Source: Parietichytrium sp. I65-24A
Taxonomy: Eukaryota; Sar; Bigyra; Thraustochytrida; Thraustochytriidae
DNA: 64,000 nt
Direction: 5' to 3'
Assembly: GCA_012862575.1 (NCBI GenBank)
Contig: BLSF01000045.1
Span: 1-64,000, forward strand
Shown: positions 1 to 11,020 of the stretch, one piece after another
Layout of the letters: each line of letters opens with the position of its first letter
Numbering within the stretch: the first letter of the stretch is position 1
The notes under the pieces: model-generated
The model's input: only the letters and a program-made list of their open reading frames with translations
Told to the model about the DNA's origin: nothing
Databases searched by the model: none
Program-made: the position numbers and the translations under genes

Positions 1-1340
1 GGGCGGACATTGGCGCTTTTCGCGACACACAATTCAACAATAAGCTTCTCGTGAAAAACGTCGCTCCGTTTCAAAAGTTCCCCAGCTCGGCGTTGCTGGT
101 GAATGTTGAGCCCTTCCCGTCGTCAGAATTCGAAGGGGCCGTGCCGAAGGATTATACAGATTGCCCCTCGGGCTGTGACCGCTTAGGTGGCGCTTTTATT
201 GGAGGGTCAAGATGCGCCGTGGAGCGGTGGTTTAATGCATACTACGACGTTCTGATCGAGTTTGCCAAAGCTGGCAAATTTGTCGGCAAAGACCAAAGTC
301 TTATGGCAGAGCTATGCTTGCGCAGGCCACAACTCTGTGCCGTTGTCCGGCCAGTGCGCAGTGCCGACGCGTCATTGTCAATGGAGTCTTTGCTGCATGG
401 AGAAGCTGACTTGGAGATTCAGCATCTCACCACCAAATTTACCACCTACGATGTGAACCCGTTCGGCCGGAGGCGTGCTGATCAATTTATTGCGGTGTCG
501 AACGGTGGTAGACTGGGTAACCAAATGTTTTCGCAGGCATCGGCAATCGGGATCGCTGCAGAACTGGGGATGACGATCTGCTTCAAAAGCTCGCACTCCT
601 TAGTCCCTAAAGGACTCTTTAAAGATCCGGTACCACAGGACTGCCCGTGCAAAGATCAATTTCAAGTTGTGCGCGAGAACGGATACGCAAAGTTCCAATC
701 TGCTATCGTGGACTATTCAAACGAGGTGCTGGAAGAGAAAATTGGGTACGTCATCGACGGATACACCCAGAGCTACAAGTATTTCAGCAGCCCTGTTGCA
801 GAAGGCGAAGTACTTCGGCGATTTGAGCTTCTTGATAACGTAAAATCCGATGCCATCCGCACGCTCAAATCTCTGTTCAGTGATGAGGTTGACCTTGAAA
901 AGGTGATTGGAATACATGTGCGCCGAGGCGACAAGGTGTCTCAAGGGCAGTTCAAAATGCCGACCGAGGCATTTTTCACAAATGCAATTGAATATTTTAC
1001 TCTTTTGTACGGCCAATCGGCGAGATTCGTGGTGATCACAGAGCCTTCAGGCCAAGCGTATTGTGAGGGTTTGAAAGTATTTCAAGCTAAAAATGTGGTT
1101 GTTTTCAAGGGGGAAAACAAGCGGACAACAGAATCAGACTTTGCCCTTCTGACAATGTGCATGGGTGGAACTATTTCCACGGCAGGTAGCACATTCAGTT
1201 GGTGGGCAAATTACCTGGGACCGAGGAAGCATTTTATTTATTTACGTGATGAGATGGTTACGACGCATCCGATTCAAAAAGGCAATTTTTTCTCCGAGGA
1301 CTACTATTTGCCATGGTCTATTGGCTTGGATTATAACTAA
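1..1340 (+). CDS. HtrL/YibB-like plus GT11 alpha-1,2-fucosyltransferase-like protein (5' partial)
   Basis: The frame is open to the left edge of the window, so the start lies outside; the stop is TAA at 1338-1340. The C-terminal half is a glycosyltransferase family 11 domain. It has the N-terminal segment NGGRLGNQMFSQA, the GDP-fucose motif HVRRGD near 915-932, and the later motif STFSWW near 1190-1207. This family transfers fucose from GDP-fucose to a sugar hydroxyl, usually in the Golgi. The preceding ~150 residues (DIGAFRD at the edge, then GGAFIGGS and VGKDQSLM) look like the HtrL/YibB group of putative sugar transferases, which would make this a two-domain enzyme. The GT11 call is firm from motifs; the HtrL call is an inference. 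No membrane anchor is visible in the part present. It converges on the ferroportin gene. Confidence 0.8.
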   Translation, partial: ADIGAFRDTQFNNKLLVKNVAPFQKFPSSALLVNVEPFPSSEFEGAVPKDYTDCPSGCDRLGGAFIGGSRCAVERWFNAYYDVLIEFAKAGKFVGKDQSLMAELCLRRPQLCAVVRPVRSADASLSMESLLHGEADLEIQHLTTKFTTYDVNPFGRRRADQFIAVSNGGRLGNQMFSQASAIGIAAELGMTICFKSSHSLVPKGLFKDPVPQDCPCKDQFQVVRENGYAKFQSAIVDYSNEVLEEKIGYVIDGYTQSYKYFSSPVAEGEVLRRFELLDNVKSDAIRTLKSLFSDEVDLEKVIGIHVRRGDKVSQGQFKMPTEAFFTNAIEYFTLLYGQSARFVVITEPSGQAYCEGLKVFQAKNVVVFKGENKRTTESDFALLTMCMGGTISTAGSTFSWWANYLGPRKHFIYLRDEMVTTHPIQKGNFFSEDYYLPWSIGLDYN

Positions 1341-1784
1341 TAGCATAGATTCGACAGAAAAGAAGCGGCCTTGACCAAGAGCAGGAGAAGAATTATTTTA
1401 ATTTTATAATCACTAAAGTGAAACAGACCTAAAGTAAGAAAAAAACAGGGAAAAAAAGCGTGAGTAGGAATGATTTCAAGCGGGGAAAGGGGTTTTAAAA
1501 GCCAGAAAAAAGTAAACAAGAGCGGGGAAAAGGAGGGCCGCCATTCCCTTTCCCTAGACTGCTTGCTGGTCACCTCGATTGTGATAAATACAAAAACGAA
1601 AAACAATTAACCGTGGAATTTATTCGTCTCTTCCATATTTGCTAAAGAGCAGGAGCAAGTTTTGATGTAGAGATTCCAAATTGGGACTCGTGAGTTCACC
1701 TACCGTTAACCCGTCCTCCCCCAAAGGAATTGGAAGAGCTCGGCGAAGCTTTCGCTCACTATTCGAGGGCGGGCAATTCCAGCA
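1341..1784. other. Short convergent intergenic stretch
   Basis: This is the space between the stops of the GT11 gene and the ferroportin gene. It is A-rich near 1390-1470 and probably holds both 3' UTRs. I see no gene or repeat array in it. Confidence 0.5.
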
Positions 1785-3893
1785 CTAGGATGCCGACAGG
1801 AACTCCGGGGCGCTGCGGAAACGAAAAAACCAAATTGAGTAAAGGACACACGCAGATAATACCGCACCGAGGGAGCAGAACACAAGCCATGCAAAGTTCT
1901 CAGGATCAGGTGATATGACACCCACCAAATGAATCAATATGAAAAAGATTTGGAACGTTGCCGTCTGCGCAGCTCCAAACGACCCGCGAATTTCTTCTGG
2001 CACGCTCATCTGAACCAGCTCCGTAATCGCAAGGTCAAACATCCAGAGCCAAACGCGGGAAATTGCAACGCATATGATCATGGCATACTCCATTGCATTA
2101 TCACCTGCTCCTGTCACGAAGACAAAAACGCCCACCGGAAGGAGATTAAGGAAAAACAACCAAAGACTCACGAGCCCAGTCTTCCCAACGGTTAGCGACA
2201 TCCGGGAAACAAAGACTGGGTACAAAAAGGTTCCGACAAGACCCATCACAGCGCCTGCGCCGCGCCCTACTCCATAGAAGAGGGCATTGATATCCTTGTA
2301 CTCCAAATAACTTGTCATCAAGGCGCCGTTGCTAAGGACAGTCATGTAAAGCATAGTGTACGCAAAACTCGCGAGAAACACTGGTTGCTTCCAATAGATG
2401 CTGAAGCCATCAACAATAGAGAGCATGACATCGCATGTTCGCCGCGGTTTCGCCCTGATGCCGACCAGTTTCTGGTGAGGCGAGAGTTGAACACGGCCGT
2501 CGTTGTTTGCGACAACTGAATCCATCCAAGAATTTCCGACCGAGGAAGAAGTATCACGCCTATCTTCCAAGGCATCAGAAAAAGGTAATACCTCGACCTG
2601 AGTCTCTTCGCGCTGATGTTTGTGCGAGTGGGCGTGGCCGTCATGAACATGAACATGCTCATGGTCATGTTCATGGTCGTTTTCGTGATCATGATCGTGC
2701 GGAACCTGAGTATGCGCCTGTGCCTGAGCATGAGCAGCGAGTTCGCGATAGCGCGTCCCATCGACGTCGAGAGTGTTGGGAACACACAACTTGAGGTCAA
2801 TTTCGGACTCTCCAACCACAGCGCGCTGTGGAACCGTCCATTTATTGTCTAAAAGCGCCAGACTCTGAGGAGCATCCGACTCCAAGACGTGGTAATGCTT
2901 ACTATGCCCGAGTTCGTGGGAATGTTTTGTTCCGTCTTCGTGGGTGTGAATCTTGCACGCAAGAAAGCCATAAGAGCTGTAAACTAGCCTGAGCATGATG
3001 ATCTCGAGGGGCCACGACAGCAAATTCCACAAACCGACGGTAATTGTGCCGTAATAGATGCGGCGCTGGGTTCGGTCGCCATGGAACTCGTACAGGGCAG
3101 TGAAGAATACCGGACTCAAGGCTTTAGTGAGGAGATCGATGCGGCGCATCCAAGTGTTTAGAGTGCTAAGCGACGCGCCGGACTCTTTGGAGACTACGGC
3201 TACCCAATCCTTCTCCATTGATACAACCAAGGTATTGTTGAACACCTCCCCGACGCAGCCGAGCAAGATGATCAAGGTAAACCAAACGGCGGTCTTCCAG
3301 TCACTTAGAGAGTGTCGGTCGCCCTCCACAAGAGCAAACTCTGCGTTGGCGGTAACGACGCAAATTATAACGCATGCGGACACCACGCACAGGTTCTCCA
3401 CTGTTAGAGACACCTTTTGGACGTGGAAGCGCGAAGCCTGGTCAACCCATGCGCCCATGCGGGGCAGAAACTGCACCACCGCAATGTACACGATCATTGC
3501 GTACAGGGACGTTGGCAGAAGAGTGTCCTGGAACATATCAATAAAGATAATGGGCACTGCAATCTGCCACATGCGATCTCCCCATGCCGTCAAGAACCGC
3601 TCCACGTACAGAAACCTCAGCGGCCATTTCCCTCCTTCGCCTCTGCACGCCAAAGACGCTCCAGCAGGTACCGACAGCGCCAAAGCCGTCGTAAGCAACC
3701 CAATTCCGAACGCCCACTGGCTTCTTTCGTCCGCGTCTTCGAACTCCTCGAGCCCGCCGCCCAGGAAACCCGGCACTTTCCACACACAATGCTCCGGGCC
3801 ATGCACGCATGCTGCGCCGCTCGCGCCCAGTGCAACGGCCACGCCCAGCGTGCCCCCAATCACCAGCTTCTCCGTCGGCGTCGCCTTGGCCAT
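1785..3893 (-). CDS. Ferroportin (SLC40) iron exporter with histidine-rich loop
   Basis: This 702-residue protein has about 12 membrane segments. Family hallmarks are the first-helix motif AWGDRMW (the metal-site Asp equivalent to human D39 is present), NTWMRRID, KQPVFLASFAYTMLYMTVL and a C-terminal LWMFDLAITELVQ. The family exports ferrous iron across the plasma membrane or organelle membranes. The loop joining the two halves (about residues 390-430) is an alternating His/Asp/Glu run, unusual for ferroportins and likely metal-binding. The position of the hepcidin-contact Cys (human C326) is Ala, as expected outside vertebrates. The frame continues upstream to 4031, but only from a GTG; the first ATG is at 3893 in context AAGATGG. 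The stretch upstream holds a 24-bp tandem duplication (3927-3973) typical of a 5' UTR. Confidence 0.9.
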   Translation of the reverse strand: MAKATPTEKLVIGGTLGVAVALGASGAACVHGPEHCVWKVPGFLGGGLEEFEDADERSQWAFGIGLLTTALALSVPAGASLACRGEGGKWPLRFLYVERFLTAWGDRMWQIAVPIIFIDMFQDTLLPTSLYAMIVYIAVVQFLPRMGAWVDQASRFHVQKVSLTVENLCVVSACVIICVVTANAEFALVEGDRHSLSDWKTAVWFTLIILLGCVGEVFNNTLVVSMEKDWVAVVSKESGASLSTLNTWMRRIDLLTKALSPVFFTALYEFHGDRTQRRIYYGTITVGLWNLLSWPLEIIMLRLVYSSYGFLACKIHTHEDGTKHSHELGHSKHYHVLESDAPQSLALLDNKWTVPQRAVVGESEIDLKLCVPNTLDVDGTRYRELAAHAQAQAHTQVPHDHDHENDHEHDHEHVHVHDGHAHSHKHQREETQVEVLPFSDALEDRRDTSSSVGNSWMDSVVANNDGRVQLSPHQKLVGIRAKPRRTCDVMLSIVDGFSIYWKQPVFLASFAYTMLYMTVLSNGALMTSYLEYKDINALFYGVGRGAGAVMGLVGTFLYPVFVSRMSLTVGKTGLVSLWLFFLNLLPVGVFVFVTGAGDNAMEYAMIICVAISRVWLWMFDLAITELVQMSVPEEIRGSFGAAQTATFQIFFILIHLVGVISPDPENFAWLVFCSLGAVLSACVLYSIWFFRFRSAPEFLSAS

Positions 3894-5727
3894 CTTGACC
3901 CACCGACTTGACTTGACGATCTCAAGATTCCAAGATTCCAGGTTTTCAAAATTCCAAGATTCCAGGTTTTCAAGTTGCCGTGAGGAGCGGTTCGATGACC
4001 GACTGTGACGGATCGAGTGACTGTGGGTCACCGCCCTCCTCCCCTCTGCGCCCTCTTTGCAATCTTGTACTCACTGTCGCGGAACTACGTGTTGAGAGAG
4101 TTGATTGACAGTGAGAGAGAACAACAACCAAAACTGAAAGAATGAAAGTAATGAATGTAGAAGTTAGTCAGTTGAAAGTTAGAAGAAAGAATGGAAATGT
4201 CCTTCTGACTCTTCTGACACTTGCTGACCAAGCACCAACCACTCCCGCCTCTCTCGCTAAATAGACGGATAGTGGGCTCCCTCTCAGTCACGCATACATG
4301 CGTTTCTTACGACATCTTACGGCGCACCTACCCGCTCGGTGCTAAAACTGATTGGAGTGCTACGCTTCGATAAGGAATATTTCTAGTAGGCTGGTTAACC
4401 TCTTTGATCAGCATCCTATTATCCGCTACTCTTAAGTAGGAATAGTGGCGAAGCGTAGAAGTGTGGCTAAACAAATTGCCGAGGGCTATACGTTCTCAGT
4501 AGGCTCTCGTCTGAGGAGGCGAACACTGCGGGTGCTAGTATCAGGCATTAACAAGTCAATAGGACTCGCTTCCCTTCGAAGCATCGCGTGGGGGAAGAAT
4601 AGAAGGTTCTCAGGACAAGAGACTAGCTTGGAATTAGTAGTCAAGGGACCCAAAATCCACAAAAGGCTGGTCTGCAACGTTGCAAAAGAAAATTGTTTTG
4701 CGTTTTGTAAGTTTGTCCATGTCCATTGGATAGACTGACGATGGAATGGCGGAGGAAAAAAGGCACTCACATCCATTTGCAATTGCGAACGTGTGACTCC
4801 ATTCATTCTCTGCTCGACAAAGTTAACTCGACTTCTCTGTTCGTGAGTTGTACTAATAGTATGCAAAAATCAAGAGTCAGGGCTCTCTCACAACATCTCA
4901 CTCACACCATTGGAAGTACTACCGGTACCACCAGGTCACTGGACTCTCGAATCGGAGGAGCTCTGTCAGCCAATATTTGTCCGATTTTGTCCGATTTTGT
5001 ACAGTTTTCCAACTTCACTTTCTATTCTTTCTATTTTTTCCTGCTTCGCTTTCTTCCTTTCAATCGCTTTCTTCTTTCTATTTCTAAGTTTTGTTCACTG
5101 AAGGTTCTCAAGTCAGAGCAGCTGAATTCTAAGATCGAAGATGTATAGGACGCGAAGTGCCACAGTGTAAATCACACATCAAACGCACCTTTTCACAGCC
5201 AAGCTCAGACATGCCGCTTGTAAAAAACTGACCAAATTGGACAGACAGAGAAACAGACAAAACGAAGAGATCGAAGGGTGACTCATATCGAATTGATTCA
5301 AGGATGGGTCTGTGAAAAGCATTGGGCATGCAAAGGCTTTTAGTGGGCTTTGAACGGCCTTGATCGATCTCGATTGCCTTGGGCTCTGGTTACAGCGCGA
5401 GTACTGGACCACTACGTCGATCGGCGAGTATACAAAACTCGTTGAAACAGAAATAACCACGAAACGAGACGAGGCTTCTCGAGACGTTCCCCAACTTGAC
5501 GATTAAGTCGCCATTTAAGCATCAGAAACGCCATCGTCACGGTGACCATGTTCTCTCTTGAAATCAATTTCAAGAAATCAATCATTCAATGACAGTGAAT
5601 GAAAAAGCAATCCATCTCACTTGCAGCACAAGCGCAAGCGCAGTGACTGACAGTGTGAATAGCTTACCACTCACAGTAGCCGCGTCGCTCTACCACGCTG
5701 CCACGTTCCACGAACAGCGTCCTTCTT

Positions 5728-5851
5728 CCTTCCTACTTCCTACTTCCTACTTCCTACTTCCTACTTCCTACTTCCTACTTCCTACTTCCTACTTCCTACT
5801 TCCTACTTCCTACTTCCTACTTCCTACTTCCTACTTCCTACTTCCTACTTC
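5728..5851. repeat. Heptanucleotide microsatellite (TTCCTAC)n
   Basis: About 17 almost perfect copies of TTCCTAC stand in tandem, followed by short TTGCT/TTGCA repeats to about 5882. The array lies about 400 bp upstream of the GNAT gene. Confidence 0.95.
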
Positions 5852-6168
5852 GTATTTGCATTGCATTGCTTTGCTTTGCTTCGTTTCTTTTCACAGTCAA
5901 TCAAAATAAATAAGTCAAGTTTTGCTTGCTTTCCCTCCTTCGTCTCATTCAAGTGCCACGACGACGGCGACGATGACGGCTTTGCACACCTTTGGCGGTC
6001 ACTTGCAGCTCACAATCCCGGAACGGCGCGAGCGGAAGCAGGCAGAGAAAGCAGCGGTGGTCTTGAGCCCAGCAAAGCGGAAGGGGGGCGCGGAGTAGCG
6101 CTTTGAGCGTGGCGACCGAGCTCGGGCAGATCCTCAAAGGCCGGACGAGAAGACAAGACTCGTTCGCG

Positions 6169-6176
6169 TATAAATA
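6169..6176 (+). promoter_or_regulatory. TATA-like box of the GNAT gene
   Basis: TATAAATA lies 71 bp upstream of the ATG at 6248, the spacing expected for a TATA box with a 5' UTR of about 40 nt. It matches the consensus; function is inferred. Confidence 0.5.
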
Positions 6177-6247
6177 GTCGGGAGATTGCCTCGGCTGCAG
6201 CGGTCTACAAGAAGACGCGTCGTTTTCCCTTGCGCGTAGCTCTCGAG

Positions 6248-6877
6248 ATGATTGAAAAGGTCGTGTTCACCCACAACGGCGACGAATATTCGTTGTGCCC
6301 GCCGCACATCTCGGACGCAGGCGAGCTGGCGGCTGCTGTCGCGGAGAGTATCCCCGAGCTGGAGATTTATATGCCATGGGCCACGGAGGCCGCAGCACAA
6401 GCTGAGTATCAGCTCAAGCGGCTCTCCGGCGCTTTGCATAGATACGTGCAGGGAGAAGAGTTTTTGTTTCACGTGAAGAAGGGTGACCAGATCGCCGGTT
6501 GCATCGGGCTGCATCCGCGCTGTCCATTCCAAAAGTACGGCATGGAGATCGGGTATTGGATGCGATCCACATACGCTGGTCAGGGACTGTGCACAGCTGC
6601 GTGCAAAGTGCTGATCTTTATCGCCTTTGAGCACTTGAAGATGAAGAGAGTGCAGTGCGGCCACGACAGTGCCAACCAAGCCAGTCGCAGGGTCATCGAG
6701 AAGTTGGACATGCAAAAGGAAGGCTGCCTGCGCGCGTATCTCGAGCTGAGCGAGAAAATGAAGTCGCACGGGGCAAAAGGTGATCAGATGATATACAGCA
6801 TTCTGCCGGAGGAGGCAGCCGCAATAGACTGGTATCAAGCACTGCGCTCGACGGTGCGAGTGCAGTTCAGCGCATGA
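6248..6877 (+). CDS. GNAT N-acetyltransferase, RimJ/RimL type
   Basis: This 209-residue protein is one compact GNAT domain of the ribosomal-protein/small-molecule acetyltransferase type (Acetyltransf_3). It transfers acetyl from acetyl-CoA to an amine, often an N-terminal alpha-amine; the substrate here cannot be told. Visible features are MPWATE near residue 40, the beta-strand core FHVKKGDQIAGCIGLHP, and EIGYWMRSTYAGQGLCTAA, which holds the acetyl-CoA pyrophosphate-binding loop. It ends with RRVIEKLDMQKEGCLR, typical of the family's last helix. The frame reaches 6230 only through a TTG; ATG 6248 is the first usable start. No targeting signal is visible. It converges on the CorA gene. Confidence 0.85.
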   Translation: MIEKVVFTHNGDEYSLCPPHISDAGELAAAVAESIPELEIYMPWATEAAAQAEYQLKRLSGALHRYVQGEEFLFHVKKGDQIAGCIGLHPRCPFQKYGMEIGYWMRSTYAGQGLCTAACKVLIFIAFEHLKMKRVQCGHDSANQASRRVIEKLDMQKEGCLRAYLELSEKMKSHGAKGDQMIYSILPEEAAAIDWYQALRSTVRVQFSA

Positions 6878-7276
6878 GGAGAAAACTTTTACTTTCTTGT
6901 GCCCTACTTCAACTCGTCTTCAATCCACGAAGCGGAAGGCTCGTGTGAACGCAAGCTGGAAAATCGGGTCGGCCCTTTTCTTAGGTTATTAGAACTATAA
7001 GAAAAAAGGTGTCCACTCGCATGTTCGCAAATGTCGTTACCATGCGGGGTAAGGAACGAAATAAAAGTATCTTCCCGGATGAGTCCGACGCCAGTAAAAA
7101 ACTTGTCATTCGTTCTCGTTGTATATTTTTTGAACTTTGAAACACCTTCGTTTTTGTGGACGAATAAGTTCAACACATGTAACAGCTTTCATGAAAGGAA
7201 TCTCCTCGCAGCTGCAGGAGATGCAGGAGATGGAAATGACGAGAGCGGGCCACAACTCCGAGCTTTGACAAGGTAT
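6878..7276. other. Convergent intergenic stretch
   Basis: This separates the stops of the GNAT and CorA genes. It is A/T-rich with AATAAA-like stretches near 7061 (plus strand). No gene or repeat is visible. Confidence 0.4.
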
Positions 7277-9421
7277 TTACAATAAACCCCGCACACGGAA
7301 AAACAGATAGAGCGCAAACCAACTTGAGAACGTCAGTAACCAAAAAAGGGCATAGCCGTATCTCCAGTGGAGTTCTGGCATGTAGGTGAAATTCATTCCA
7401 AACACGGAAGACAAGAACTGGCCAGGAAGCGCTACCGTAGCCACAATAGTGAGCATGTACATCGTGCCAGATGCTTTGACCTCAATGGCATGGTCATATT
7501 CGTCTTTCAAAGCGCGGAGTCCGTCTAGCAAGGAGTTGATATCATCAGACGTTTGCTCGAGGTGGTCGTGTACGTCGCGCAGGTATAATTTGCAGTCTGC
7601 TGCAAGGTCCTCTTCGGCGATCAAGTTTGATACCACTCTTTGCGCAGGGAGCATCCAACGTTTAAGCGTATTTGCCTCGCGAATCAAATCATGGTAGGCA
7701 TTCGAAAACGCTTGCTCCCCGGACCCGCTCACGATGTGGTGCCGCTGCCTCCGAACCCTGGACGCCAAGACTTCCAAGATCGACTCTAATTCGCTAACCA
7801 AAGGCTGGTATGAATCCACAATCACGTCCAGAAATACATACAAAAGATAGCTGTGTAGCAGGAAAGAAAAAGAAACACACAAAAGAAAATTAGCACCTTG
7901 AAACGCGAGCGCAACAAATATCAAACAACCAAAGCATCATCAAACTTACTTTCCATCATGCTGTCGCAGTCGGGAATAAGCAACCTCCAATTCGCGGTGC
8001 ACACGTATAAACAAGTTTCGACAGTCTCCACTGACCGCAGAGATTGTTGTGAGAAAGTCGGGCCGGCTAACAAAGAAGCTGGCGTTCAGTTTGACGACCC
8101 GTGGGACAGCGACGTGGTACGCTTCTCCCTCGTCATTATCGTTGAAATGGTCTTTCTCTTCCCTAAAGGAGCCAGACGACATCTTTTTGAGTGGCATGAC
8201 GGCATTCCGTCCACGGATCAAAGGCTCCAAGGGATCAAGTGTGCCATACTGTTTGGTTGCCCGGCTGCTGGACCTGCTGAACGACCGCTGTCGCTCCATG
8301 CTCGGGCTCTCTCTAGGGTTAGCGTTGTCATACTCTAGCGCGAGCACCGGGAACACCACGAAGAGGTGCGTGTCAAAGCGCTCCACCTTTGCTCTCGCCT
8401 TTTCCGAGTCCTTGAGGCAATCTTCCAGAGCAAGCGGGTGCAGCCTGTGCTTGATCGAAAGGCATTTGAGCGTGAAATTGGACGGCAAAAGGACTTCAAT
8501 CCACCGGTGCGTCGCCCACACTGGACGTGGAGAGTACATAAAAGCCTTGATGTTGCCGCCGTGAACCGTCTCCACCTGCGCTCTCTTGGTGTTGTAATTG
8601 ACACAGCGAAAGTGCGAATTCCACTGCGTGTGGTGCGTCTTGAACATGTGAGCCATCTTGAGCGACTGCACCACAGTCTCAAATTCAGAAAACGTGATGC
8701 CGCCGTCCATATCCAGGTCCACCTTCTTCACGAGTCGCTCAAAACTCTCTTTATCTTTGATTTCGAGTCCGGCGTCACGCAGGCACGCGCGGAAATTTTC
8801 GTAATTCAGCCTTCCTTTCCCCGTGCTGGCGTCCGTGGTCATGTCTTCAAACATTTGAAAGATGTGCAAAAGCCTAGCATGGGTCAAGTCAAAGAAAGAC
8901 TCAAAAATGCTCGAATCTGTGTAATCTGACGGGTCTGAAAACTCGTTCATGTTGGCTACCACCCCAACCAAGAGCTCCGCCACATGTACGTGCCCTGCCT
9001 TACCCTTCTTTTCGAGCAAGTCAAGCCGCTCCTCGTCAAACGTCTTATCCAGCGAGAACGACGACGACCTGACTGCCCCTCGGTTCATCCCTGCACTTGC
9101 GCCATACTTGCTGGGTGAGTCTATTGCGCCCTGGCCCTGTTTCTGGAAGAAAGTGTCCTCCCCGGACCACATTGAGACAGAGGATCTGCCGCCCACGCTT
9201 CTCGCGGAGGACAGCGCATCTTCAGCGTCGTACCTGCGTTCAGACTCCCTTCCCTGTAGGCGATTTCCCGGCTGGCCACGAGCATCGCTGTTGGAGCCCA
9301 CGGACTCACTTTCCGCATTCACGATCTCCAGAATCGGGACATCCTCGTCCGCCACTGAGAAGCCTGTCCCCGAGGCTTTGGCGAGGCCAGCCGCGTCAAT
9401 GGTTTTCCTTCTGCCCGTCAT
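7277..9421 (-). CDS. CorA-type magnesium channel with EF-hand domain (two exons)
   Basis: Exons are 9421-7950 and 7850-7277, with a 99-bp intron (7949-7851; GTAAGT donor, pyrimidine tract, ACACAG acceptor). Splicing removes an in-frame stop and gives 681 residues. The C-terminal part is CorA: a long stalk helix (YLLYVFLDVIVDSY onward) and two membrane segments, the first ending in the signature GMN at residues 642-644, followed by FTYMPEL. CorA proteins form pentameric Mg2+ channels. Before the CorA domain lies an EF-hand pair: a degenerate first hand, then a canonical loop DLDMDGGITFSE at residues 235-246 with Asp at 1, 3 and 5 and Glu at 12. The first ~150 residues are disordered and Ser-rich. 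Regulation by calcium is inferred. The start ATG at 9421 is clear. Confidence 0.92.
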
Positions 9422-10671
9422 TTGTTCCCCGACGAACGATATCTTCGCAGTGTCTGTCTCAAACCAAGATCAAAGCCACCCTCCCCAGCACAACGACGCC
9501 GCCCCAAGTGTCGACTGACCTAACCTAACCCAAACGCCGCGCTCGCCTGGCCAATCCGCATGACACGCGCGACAAACCGCGGCGTCGTGTCGAGCTGAGC
9601 TTCTCCTTACGGTGATAGGACTCCCCGAGCGCGAAACTGGAACCGGAACCGGAGCTGGAGCTGGAACCAACAGCCCGAGAGAAAGAGCACGAGCACGAGC
9701 CCTGGGATCTGGGATCTGGACTCTGGAATTTGAACTTTTTCTTCTTCTCAAAGCGTGGCGAGACTGCCTCTCTAAAAGCTGCGAGCAGAGAGACCAGAGA
9801 GGCGGCAATGGATTGGTGGATGGATCCATCTTTCTCGTCAGGAGGTCGTAGTGTATTCGCTAGTTGCGATTATCGACTTGCGGGGGTGGCGAATGGTGGC
9901 GATGTTGTTTGACTCTTTATGCTGTCCCCAGGCATGGAAAGAGAACGAAAGGCGGTCAGATAAAATGTGGAACTATCATTTTCTCTTGTTCTTGTTCCAA
10001 ATTCTTAGTTTTGGTGCTGTTTTCATTGGTTGATTGAGCTGATAGCTGAAATCAAAATCTCTCAGGACACTCTGGACACAGAGATTGCCACCAGGGAAGT
10101 GTTCGCTGTTCTGGAATGCTCCTATGTGTTCCCAGTAGTACTCGGTAGTGTCTTATAGCACTTCGCAACAAGAATTGAAAAGATTGCATCTTTCAAGTTA
10201 AAACCAAGTCTCTGTCGCCTCCTTTCCTTTGCAAATGGCGCCAGGCTTTTTCAAAAAGTATGTGCATATGGGATAAAGAAGGACACGGCACAGCTTGAAA
10301 ACGAAGCGGTCTCGCCTCTCGCAGTTGACCTTCGCGATCCCATGATGTACAGCGTCTCCAGCAAGTTTCCCTTCTTCTCAACCTTATTTTATTCCCCCAC
10401 ACCTGCCCTTGAATGAAGCCACTAGGTGGAAGGGACTTATTCGCCGACAACTTTAGCTCATCTCACAGTCGGTATCATAAGTTACTTATTCATAATAATT
10501 TAAATTTATAAAAAATAACAAGTCGACCACGCCCACAGGAAAAGTCTCAAGATTCGCTGATAATAATTTGCCGACTTCATTCATACTACCTAGCAGCTGT
10601 ACGTACATCCGAGCGAATGGGAGCCATGACAAAGTGAGCGACCAGCCACGAAGGATATGCATGAGTACAAA

Positions 10672-10750
10672 TGAATGAATGAATGAATGCAAGCTCGTGG
10701 TGGGCCATCCATTCACCCATCCATCCATCTATCCATCCATCCATCTATTC
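10672..10750. repeat. Tetranucleotide microsatellites (GAAT)n and (CCAT)n
   Basis: Four to five GAAT/ATGA units are followed, after about 20 bp, by about ten CCAT/CTAT units. They lie about 400 bp upstream of the TTL-like gene. Confidence 0.85.
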
Positions 10751-11020
10751 GCTCTCGAGCAAGAAACTCGCTCGCACTCGGTGCTAAACCTTTTTTAACT
10801 CGGAACTGCGACATCTGCGAGATCTCCGCGAGAGCCTTGACTCTCAGCTTGATCTTGACTGCTAGTTAGCACCGGCAAGGGCTTCCTCCCTTCCTTCCTC
10901 AGTCAATTACTTTTTACTTTACCTTACCAATGCATTGAGCGGAAAATGCTTTGGACCATGGACCAACGTCGTCGAAGAGACAAGTGCGAAGGATAGATGC
11001 TGGACGCGGAAAAGGCGCAC

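Larger units (their letters stand above)
3894..6247. other. Long divergent intergenic region
   Basis: This 2.35-kb spacer separates the divergent ferroportin and GNAT genes and must hold both promoters. It contains a duplicated 24-bp unit (3927-3973), one TACCGGTA palindrome (4920-4927), a CTA/TAG-rich block (about 4300-4450) with a 10-bp inverted repeat (4360-4369 and 4449-4458), a long heptanucleotide array and a TATA-like box near the GNAT gene. I find no convincing gene. Confidence 0.6.

Noticed and set aside
3058-4008. A 316-codon plus-strand open frame over ferroportin
   Set aside because: It is a shadow frame of the ferroportin gene without any recognisable domain.
4445-4738. A 97-codon frame in the ferroportin/GNAT spacer
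   Set aside because: Begins with GTG, has no family resemblance and lies in a CTA-rich block.
5728-5851. Heptamer array considered as an interstitial telomere
   Set aside because: The unit TTCCTAC is not a known telomere repeat, and no telomere-like neighbours are present.
6134-6838. A 234-codon minus-strand frame over the GNAT gene
   Set aside because: Shadow of a well-supported acetyltransferase.
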